This document shows positions 15,825 through 22,842 of a stretch of DNA of 64,000 nucleotides, piece by piece. The notes beneath the pieces were generated by a model that did no database searches, was not told the origin of the DNA, and was given only the letters and a program-made list of their open reading frames with translations. The translations under genes were made by a program, and so were the position numbers. Source of the DNA: Tsukamurella conjunctivitidis (lineage in GTDB: Bacteria; Actinomycetota; Actinomycetes; Mycobacteriales; Mycobacteriaceae); the NCBI RefSeq assembly GCF_007858475.1, contig NZ_VIGX01000022.1:1-64000 (forward strand), written 5' to 3'. The stretch's first letter is position 1. Every line of letters begins with the position of its first letter.

Positions 15825-17612
15825 ATGAGCGACGCAGCTACGAACGTTCGGGTGCCTTTCGTGCCGCAAAACAGTCACGACGAGAACGACTCGTCGGCGA
15901 TCCTGCCCTCGACCGATTCCGCCGTGCCGGTGGTCCGCCCGTCCGTTCCCACGGGTGCGCCGCTGTCCGAGCCCGTGAGCGGCGAGTGGGAGGAGCCGGA
16001 CCTGCCGGAGGTCGACGACCTCGACGGCTCCGCGGCGGTGCCGACCGCTCCCGCCGTCGCGCCCGTGATCGTGGCCGCCGACGAGCGCCCCACCGCCGAG
16101 CAGCCGGCCGTGGTCGACGACAGGGCCGACGCCGCGAAGACCGGTGCGCCGAAGAACGGCGCGCCGGCGAGCGACGCTCCGAAGGCGGACGCCCCGAAGG
16201 CCGACGCTCCGAAGAGCGAGGCGCCGAAGGCGGACGCCACCAACGGGACGCCGAAGGCCGACACCGCGAAGGCGGAGGGCCCCGCGGCGGAGGCCGCGAA
16301 GGCCGATGCCGCGAAGCCCGCGGCACCGTCGGCCCCGCAGTCGGCCAAGCCCGTCCCCGCGCCCGTGCCGCAGCTGCAGCAGCAGTGGCAGGGTGGACAG
16401 AACGGCTTCGTCCCCGCTGCCGCGCAGCACGCGCAGGTCCCGAACGGCCAGGTCCAGGCCCCGTTCCAGGGCACCCCGCAGGCCGGCCAGTTCCAGTCCC
16501 CGCAGGCCTCCGGCCAGCTCCAGCGCCCGAGCGCTCCGCAGCCCTTCGGGCAGGCACCCGCGCAGGGCGCTCCGGCGCCGATGGTGCCGCAGCACCAGCA
16601 GGCCCCGATGCGCCCCATGGGCGAGTCGCTCTCGGCGCCCATGTCGACCGCCTCGTCGTCCTTCAACCAGCAGATCCGCTTCTCGGACGCCGCCGTGCGC
16701 GTCTCCGGCTGGCGCGCCTGGCTGCGCAAGATGGGCCTCGACGTGGGGCCCAGCGCGAACGACCAGGAGCACGCCGAGCTCGTGCACCGCATCCGCGTCC
16801 CGAAGCACAAGTTCCATGTGACCAGCGTCTTCGCGGACAACGCCGGCGGCACCCTGCTCGTGGGCGTGCTCGGCCAGATCCTCGAGCGCACCCGCGCGGA
16901 CAACGTGGTCGCGCTCGACCTCGATCCCGACGGCGGCGACCTGGACCAGGTGACCGCGTGGCACCAGGGCGGGTCGACGGCCCGCACCTTGATCCAGCAG
17001 AGCGATCTCTCGGACCGCAACCAGGTGGACAAGCACCTCGCGGTGACGGCGACCAACCTGCACGTGCTGCCCACGCCGTGGCGCTTCAACGGCCGCGACG
17101 TGACGGACTACGACGACGTGCTCGACCTGTACTCGATCTTCCGCCCGCACTACAGCCTCGCGCTGGTCGACGCCGGCCGCGGCCTGCAGACCCAGACGGG
17201 CACCGGCGTGCTCGAGATCTCATCGGCGCTGATCCTGCCCGCCTCGGCCACCACCCGCGGCGTGCGCAAGGTGGCGGCGACCATCGACTGGCTGCGCCAC
17301 CACGGCTGGCACGGCCTGCTAGCGAACACCATCGTCGTCATCAACCACACGAAGCGCCGGGGCAGCGTCTCCGTCGAGCAGTTCGACGAGCTCTTCCGCG
17401 CCGGACAGAAGCTGCGCGTGCACGAGATCCCGTACGACCCGCACCTGGACTCGGATCAGCCGATCGACATCGACCAGCTCCGCAAGCGCACGATCCGTGC
17501 CTTCGAGGAGCTGGCCGCGGACCTGGCGGACGGCTTCAACTCGGGCTACGAGCCCCCGGCCGCCCAGAAGCTCGCCGAGCTGCAGCAGGTGCGCACGACA
17601 GAGGGACGCTGA
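15825..17612 (+). CDS. EspI-like MinD/ParA-fold protein, degenerate P-loop
   Basis: 595 residues from ATG with GAGAGG upstream. Residues 1-280 are disordered: Pro/Ala/Lys-rich with repeated APKADAPK units, then Gln-rich. Residues about 285-590 are a MinD/ParA-like domain, with DLDPDGGDLDQ (Walker A-prime-like) and IVVINHTKRR typical of the fold. Where family members have KGGVGKT, this protein reads DNAGGTLL (residues 338-345), without a P-loop lysine. EspI (Rv3876) lies between esxA and eccD in ESX-1, where its ATP-binding site has been linked to shutdown of secretion at low ATP. Here it occupies the same slot in an ESX-3-ordered locus and probably cannot bind ATP the same way. Confidence 0.8.
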   Translation: MSDAATNVRVPFVPQNSHDENDSSAILPSTDSAVPVVRPSVPTGAPLSEPVSGEWEEPDLPEVDDLDGSAAVPTAPAVAPVIVAADERPTAEQPAVVDDRADAAKTGAPKNGAPASDAPKADAPKADAPKSEAPKADATNGTPKADTAKAEGPAAEAAKADAAKPAAPSAPQSAKPVPAPVPQLQQQWQGGQNGFVPAAAQHAQVPNGQVQAPFQGTPQAGQFQSPQASGQLQRPSAPQPFGQAPAQGAPAPMVPQHQQAPMRPMGESLSAPMSTASSSFNQQIRFSDAAVRVSGWRAWLRKMGLDVGPSANDQEHAELVHRIRVPKHKFHVTSVFADNAGGTLLVGVLGQILERTRADNVVALDLDPDGGDLDQVTAWHQGGSTARTLIQQSDLSDRNQVDKHLAVTATNLHVLPTPWRFNGRDVTDYDDVLDLYSIFRPHYSLALVDAGRGLQTQTGTGVLEISSALILPASATTRGVRKVAATIDWLRHHGWHGLLANTIVVINHTKRRGSVSVEQFDELFRAGQKLRVHEIPYDPHLDSDQPIDIDQLRKRTIRAFEELAADLADGFNSGYEPPAAQKLAELQQVRTTEGR

Positions 17613-17618
17613 CGCCAG

Positions 17619-19187
17619 ATGGTCTTCCCGATCACCCCGGAGCCCGCCGGAACCGAGAACGCGGGCCCCGGGCGATCCGCCGTCCCCGAGCAGGTGCGCG
17701 TCCTGGTCGAGGTCGGCGAGAACTCGGTCGAGCGGAGCCTGCTCGCCCGCCGGCGGCTGTCGGTCGTGATGGATTCCGTGATTCCCGGGCTGGAGCAGAT
17801 CTTCCCGGACCACGACTTCGCGACGACCGGCGCCTGGACCTTCGCCCGGGAGGGCGGAACGCCGCTCGCGCGCGACAAGTCCCTCGCCGATGCGGGCGTG
17901 CTCGACGGTGACCGGCTGATCCTCGCCGAGACCTTCTCGACCCAGACCTTCCGGCCGCTCATCGAGAGCACCGCCGACGCGATCCAGGAGTTCTGCCGCC
18001 AGCGCTTCCGCCGGTTCGAGTCGGCGACGGCACGGGCGCTGGGGCTCCTCGCGCTGGTGCTCGGCGCGACCGTCTTCTCCGCGCTGGTGCTGATCGCCTG
18101 GTTCGAGCACTCCAGTGTGCTGTGGTGGTTCCCGGTGGCGGCGCTGGCCTCGATCGCCGTGGTGCTCGCCGCGCTGTCCGCGGACCGGCAGTACCGCGCG
18201 CCGCAGGTGGCGTACGCGCTGCAACTCGCGGCGGTCCCGGTGCTGTTCTCCGCCGGGTTCGTGCTCATCCCCCCGGACGGCGGGGTCGACGGTGCCTTCA
18301 CCGCCGCGAACGTCCTCACGGGGTCGACCTTCGCGCTCATCGGCGTGGTGGTGCTCGGCCGCGCCAGCCGCCTGGGCGCGACGGTGCTCGCCGCGCTCGG
18401 CCTCACCGCCGCCGCGGTCGTCGTCGCGAGCGCCCTGTTCGCGTACACGCCGCTCGGCCGGCCCGCGATCCCCGCCATCGGCGTGATCGCGGGGCTGCTG
18501 CTGGCGAACTGGGCGCAGGGCTGGGCACTCATGCTCGCCGGTGTCCGGCCGGACCCGCTCCCACCGCCCGGTGAGGACATCGACCGCAGCGAGCTCGACG
18601 CGGCGTACCACGTCGACACCTTCGACGACGAGAGCACGACCGAGCTGGCGCGCGCGCAGGAGAACACCGGACTCGAGCGCAAGGCCCGCACCGCGGCCAA
18701 GCTGCTCACCGGCTTCTACGTCGCGATCGCCGGGATCCTGGTGGTCTCCGCGCTCACCGTGATCGTGCCGGACAGCCACTACTTCTGGGGTGAGGTGGCG
18801 ATCGCGGTCCTGACCTCCGTGATCTGCGTGCTGCGCGGCCGCACCCTCGATGACCGGGTGCACGCCACCGTCTTCTTCGTGGCCGGCTTCGTCATCGCCG
18901 CGGGCCTCGCGGTGGTCCTCGTCGAGGCGCTCGACTCGGACCTCGGCCGGCTCGTCGTGATCGTGCTCAGTGCCGCCGTTCTGGCGGGCTTCGGCGCGGC
19001 CGGCCTGCTGCTCGCGGACCGCGTCGCCACCGACGCCGGCGGCCACGGCCGCCCGCTGTCGGCGCGGCTCCTCGGCCGCATCGAGGCCGGCGAGAAGCTC
19101 GCGATCTTCGCGGTCGTCCTGCTCGCGCTGTGGTGCACCCGCCTGTTCGCCGCCATGCGCGAACTCGACCTGTCGTTCCTGAAGTAG
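17619..19187 (+). CDS. eccD: ESX membrane channel protein EccD
   Basis: 522 residues. Residues about 22-110 form the ubiquitin-like cytosolic domain (QVRVLVEVGENSVERSLL) and the rest contains about eleven transmembrane helices, the family pattern. EccD forms the bulk of the inner-membrane channel of the EccBCDE complex, two copies per protomer in solved mycobacterial structures. It starts six bases after the EspI-like gene and is followed by mycP after 14 bases. Confidence 0.94.
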   Translation: MVFPITPEPAGTENAGPGRSAVPEQVRVLVEVGENSVERSLLARRRLSVVMDSVIPGLEQIFPDHDFATTGAWTFAREGGTPLARDKSLADAGVLDGDRLILAETFSTQTFRPLIESTADAIQEFCRQRFRRFESATARALGLLALVLGATVFSALVLIAWFEHSSVLWWFPVAALASIAVVLAALSADRQYRAPQVAYALQLAAVPVLFSAGFVLIPPDGGVDGAFTAANVLTGSTFALIGVVVLGRASRLGATVLAALGLTAAAVVVASALFAYTPLGRPAIPAIGVIAGLLLANWAQGWALMLAGVRPDPLPPPGEDIDRSELDAAYHVDTFDDESTTELARAQENTGLERKARTAAKLLTGFYVAIAGILVVSALTVIVPDSHYFWGEVAIAVLTSVICVLRGRTLDDRVHATVFFVAGFVIAAGLAVVLVEALDSDLGRLVVIVLSAAVLAGFGAAGLLLADRVATDAGGHGRPLSARLLGRIEAGEKLAIFAVVLLALWCTRLFAAMRELDLSFLK

Positions 19188-19201
19188 AGGGGCTGGGGTC
19201 C

Positions 19202-20623
19202 GTGCTCCGTTTCCCGAGGGCGGCCGCGGTCGCGGCCGTCTCCGTCACCGTCGTCGTGGCCGGTTCCTGGGCCCCGGCCCTCTCCGGCGCCGTCGTGCCG
19301 CCGGTCGCCGACATCGGCGGCGCGCCGCCCGACACCGACGGCCCGGAACGGCCGCTGCGCAACAACAACCCGCGGTGCGTCGAGCCCGGCGTCCTGCCGA
19401 ACTCGAACCTGGCCGCGGCCCCCGCGCCGGCGAACACCCTGCGGATCGACGAGGCGCACCGGTTCTCCACCGGCGCCGGCGTCACCGTCGCGGTGCTGAG
19501 CACCGGCGTGCGCCCCCAGGCCCGCCTGCGCGGCCTCGACGGTGCCGGCGACAACATGGTGGCCGCCGACCGCGGGCTCCTGGACTGCGATTCCACCGGC
19601 ACGCTGGTCGCCGGGATCGTGGGCGCGCAGCCCGCCGCGGGCGACGGCTTCGTGGGCATGGCCCCGGACGCGCGGCTCCTCTCGATCCGCGTCGACTCCG
19701 CCGGCTTCGCGCTGCAGAACAATCCCGCGGACGACGCGGACCCGAACCTCGGCCGCCCCGCGGTCAACGCCCGCAGCATCGCGCGCGCGATCGTGCGCGC
19801 CGCGAACCGCGGCGCCAAGGTGATCGTCGTGCCCGAGCCGGTGTGCATGGCCGCCGACGACCAGTTCCGCCAGCGGGAGATCGGCGGCGCCGTCGCCTAC
19901 GCGCTCCGGGCCAAGGACGCGCTGGTCGTGGTCGGCGCGGGCGCGACGGACCGCCAGGGCGGCACCGTCGGCGGAGGTGACTGCAAGGCCAACCCCGACC
20001 CGGACCCCGGCCAGCCCGACGATCCGCGCGGCTGGCGGCGCGTGACGACCGTCGCGACCCCGAACTGGTTCGACGGGCAGGTGCTCTCGGTCGGCGCCAC
20101 CACGGCCGAGGGCACGCCGCTGCCCGGATCGCTGAACGGTCCCTGGCTCGACGTCTCGGCGCCCGGCGCGGGCATCGTCTCGCTGAGCTCCCGCGGGGGT
20201 GACGGCGTGATCAACGGCGCCCCCTTCGAGCGGAACCTCGTGCCCTTCGCCGGACCCGAGTTCGCGGCGGCCTACGCGGCGGGCGCGGCGGCGCTGGTGC
20301 GCTCGCGGTACCCGCAGCTCTCGGCGAATCAGGCGGCGGCGCGGCTCGTCGCCACGGCGCACGCCCCCGGCCGGGGCACGGACAACAAGGTGGGGCGCGG
20401 GCTCATCGACCCGGTGGCGGCCCTGACCGCGAAGGTCCCCGACATCGATGCGGACATCGACCCGCAGTCGGTGGAGAAGCTGCTCGTCCCGCCGCCCCCG
20501 CCCGACCCCGATACCCGGCCGCGGCGGACGGCGGCGATCGTGGCCGGTGCGGGTGCGGTGGCGCTCCTGGTGATCGGTGGCGTGGTCGCGCTGACGCGGC
20601 CCGGCCGGAAGCGGAGGTCGTGA
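19202..20623 (+). CDS. mycP: Mycosin-type subtilase, catalytic residues lost
   Basis: 473 residues with mycosin architecture: signal peptide, N-terminal extension, subtilase domain, Pro-rich linker and C-terminal transmembrane helix (about 443-466) with basic tail. The canonical sites are all replaced: VAVLSTG has Ser100 for the catalytic Asp; DCDSTGTLVAG has Thr132 for His; GPEFAAAYAAG has Glu353 for the nucleophile Ser; and GAGATD has Ala248 for the oxyanion Asn. The surrounding blocks are well kept, so the fold is probably intact but the enzyme dead. Mycosins also stabilise the ESX complex independently of proteolysis, which this copy may retain. Stop overlaps eccE by one base (TGATG). Confidence 0.92.
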   Translation: MLRFPRAAAVAAVSVTVVVAGSWAPALSGAVVPPVADIGGAPPDTDGPERPLRNNNPRCVEPGVLPNSNLAAAPAPANTLRIDEAHRFSTGAGVTVAVLSTGVRPQARLRGLDGAGDNMVAADRGLLDCDSTGTLVAGIVGAQPAAGDGFVGMAPDARLLSIRVDSAGFALQNNPADDADPNLGRPAVNARSIARAIVRAANRGAKVIVVPEPVCMAADDQFRQREIGGAVAYALRAKDALVVVGAGATDRQGGTVGGGDCKANPDPDPGQPDDPRGWRRVTTVATPNWFDGQVLSVGATTAEGTPLPGSLNGPWLDVSAPGAGIVSLSSRGGDGVINGAPFERNLVPFAGPEFAAAYAAGAAALVRSRYPQLSANQAAARLVATAHAPGRGTDNKVGRGLIDPVAALTAKVPDIDADIDPQSVEKLLVPPPPPDPDTRPRRTAAIVAGAGAVALLVIGGVVALTRPGRKRRS

Positions 20624-22782
20624 TGACGGAGACCCTGACGACGGGCGCCCCGACGGCGGCCCCCTCGCGGCCCGAGGTCCCGACCCACCCCGAGGTCGCG
20701 CGGCTGCGCCGGCCGGTCGGCGTCCGGATCTCGTTGCGCCGTGCGCTGGTCTGGGCGGTGCTCTCGGCCAGCCTGTTCGCGCTGGTGGGCGCCACATGGC
20801 CGCTGTGGTCGGTGATCACCCTCATCGTGCTGGGCGCCCTGGTCGCGTTCGTCTCGCTGCACGGCACCGTGCTCAGCGAGAAGATCGGGGCCCGCTACCG
20901 GTACCTGCGCCGACGGCGTCGCGGGTCCGGGGGCATCCCCGGCCGCGTCATCGACGTAGACGGGGTCGGCGTGCGGCAGGGCGACGGCTTCGAACTGGTC
21001 TCGGCGATCGAGCTCACCGCGGATCCGGCCGAGACCCGGCTGCGCGAGGGCCGCGCCTTCGCGGCCGAGACCGTGCCTCTCGACCTGCTCGCGACCATGA
21101 TGACCCAGTACGGGCTCGACGTGGACATCGACATCGTCTCCGCGGGCCGGCGCGTGCCGCCCGGTCCCGCGTACCGCGCCTCGTACTCGCAGGGCGTCCG
21201 GTTCTACGCCGCGATGGCGGAGCGCTCGACCTGGCTGATCCTGCGCGTGGACACGCAGCGCAACCTCGCCGGCATCGTGCGCCGCGGGCCGTCGCGCACG
21301 GCCGGCCCCCAGGCACTCATGGCCGCGACCCGGCGGCTCGAGCAGCGCCTGCAGGAGCGGCTGATCCGCGCCCGCGTGCTGCCCGCCGACGAGCTCACCG
21401 GGCTCGGCGCGCGCATGACCTTCGGTGCGGATCCGCTCGGCGGCACCGAGAACTGGCAGAACATCGAGCACGACGCCGAATTCGCCACCACCTATCTCGT
21501 CGACCCCGTCCGCACGTCCACGGAGAAGCTCGACCGCTGGTGGGGCCTCGACAGTGACAGCACCTCGGTCGTGCTGCGGATGCGCAAGGCCGACGCCCAG
21601 GCGCCCGTGGAGATCAGCGGCCTGGTCCGTTACGACACCGCGGTGCCGATCGTGGACAACCTCGACGACGCGCTCGTCCCGATGCCGGGCCGCCAGCTGG
21701 AACTCGCGCGCGGCACCCTTCCGGGCGGCGGATCGAGCGTCGTCGACCTGCCGTCGGCGCCGCTGGAGGACCTCGGCGCCGTGGAGATCCCGGTGGGACC
21801 CGCGGGACCCGTGTGGGGCGTCTCCGGCATCGACGCCGTCGCGCTGCCGCTGTTCGACGGGTCGCCGGTCCCCGAGACGCTGGTCGTGGACTTCGCGACC
21901 GAGCTGATCCCGCTGCAGCTCGTGTTGCTGCGGTCCGTCGGTGCGGGGGCGTCCGTCGCGGTGCACACCGACCGGCCCGCCCAGTGGGCCACGCTCGCCG
22001 CGACCCTGGCCGACCCCGCCCGGTTCCGGATCGCCGACGGCCCCGGCGGCCGGCCGGCCGACATCACCGTCTTCGACGGTGCGCCGGCCGATTCCGTGCC
22101 CGAGCGCACCATGCTCACCCTGCGCGCGCCCGGCAGCGCCCCGCTGCGCGCGAACGCGGACCTCGTGATCGAGCAGGTGTCACCGTCCGCCGTGCGCGTG
22201 CGGATCGGGCACCGCGATCCCTTCGACGTGGTGCTCAACCCGACGGACGAGGAACTGCGCTACTGCGACGTGCAGGCGCAGCCCATCGCGGCCGCCGCGC
22301 CGCCGCAGCCGGCGCACCGCCAGCCGCGTCAGGTGCCCGCGCCGCCGCGGCTCGCCCCCGGCATCGCGGCGCAGCCCGTCGTGCCGCCGTCCGCGCCGCA
22401 GGTCCCGGTGCCGCCCGCCGGGAGGCACGCCCAGCCGGGCGGCCCGCGGCCCCCCGCGCCCTATCCCGCGGCGCCCGCCGCGCAGGCCCCGGGCGCCCAT
22501 ACCGCGGCGCCCGGCGTCCCGATGCAGCAGCCCGCGCCGTACCCGGCGCCCCCGCAGACGCCGCCCCCGCGGCCGCCCCGCCCGGTGCGGCCGCTGCCCC
22601 CGCCGCCCTACGAGCGGGGCAGCGGCGCCCAGCGCAAGCAGGGCGGGGACCGTTGGGTGCGACCCTCGCAGGACCAGGACGACCGCGGCCCGCGGCGCCG
22701 TCCGCTGCAGCCGCCGAGCGCGCCCCGGTGGGGCAAGACGGGCGAGCCGCCCTCGTCCGACGAGCCGCCAACCCCACGTTAA
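20623..22782 (+). CDS. eccE: ESX membrane protein EccE, extended
   Basis: 719 residues, well above the 330-460 of mycobacterial EccE. Two N-terminal transmembrane helices (about 39-82) are followed by the EccE soluble region (GVGVRQGDGFE, WWGLDSDSTSVVLRM) up to about residue 540. The final 180 residues are a Pro/Ala/Gln-rich tail with PPPRPPRPVRPLPPPP and a basic/acidic end. EccE sits on the outside of the EccBCD complex. ATG 20623 was chosen because it overlaps the mycP stop; a GTG three bases earlier is in frame. It is the last gene of the contiguous ESX operon. Confidence 0.86.
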   Translation: MTETLTTGAPTAAPSRPEVPTHPEVARLRRPVGVRISLRRALVWAVLSASLFALVGATWPLWSVITLIVLGALVAFVSLHGTVLSEKIGARYRYLRRRRRGSGGIPGRVIDVDGVGVRQGDGFELVSAIELTADPAETRLREGRAFAAETVPLDLLATMMTQYGLDVDIDIVSAGRRVPPGPAYRASYSQGVRFYAAMAERSTWLILRVDTQRNLAGIVRRGPSRTAGPQALMAATRRLEQRLQERLIRARVLPADELTGLGARMTFGADPLGGTENWQNIEHDAEFATTYLVDPVRTSTEKLDRWWGLDSDSTSVVLRMRKADAQAPVEISGLVRYDTAVPIVDNLDDALVPMPGRQLELARGTLPGGGSSVVDLPSAPLEDLGAVEIPVGPAGPVWGVSGIDAVALPLFDGSPVPETLVVDFATELIPLQLVLLRSVGAGASVAVHTDRPAQWATLAATLADPARFRIADGPGGRPADITVFDGAPADSVPERTMLTLRAPGSAPLRANADLVIEQVSPSAVRVRIGHRDPFDVVLNPTDEELRYCDVQAQPIAAAAPPQPAHRQPRQVPAPPRLAPGIAAQPVVPPSAPQVPVPPAGRHAQPGGPRPPAPYPAAPAAQAPGAHTAAPGVPMQQPAPYPAPPQTPPPRPPRPVRPLPPPPYERGSGAQRKQGGDRWVRPSQDQDDRGPRRRPLQPPSAPRWGKTGEPPSSDEPPTPR

Positions 22783-22801
22783 GCAGCACGCAACCTGCAT
22801 C

Positions 22802-22819
22802 GCGGTAGATTCTTACCGC
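22802..22819 (+). promoter_or_regulatory. Inverted repeat with embedded -10, kinase gene
   Basis: GCGGTA and TACCGC (6-base arms, 6-base loop) surround TAGATT (22806-22811), a good TANNNT -10, about 30 bases before the kinase start. The arrangement would let a repressor cover the promoter. No convincing -35 was seen, and the 60-base gap after eccE is the only sizeable break here. Prediction only. Confidence 0.35.
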
Positions 22820-22842
22820 TGTACACGTACAGGAGCGGAGGT

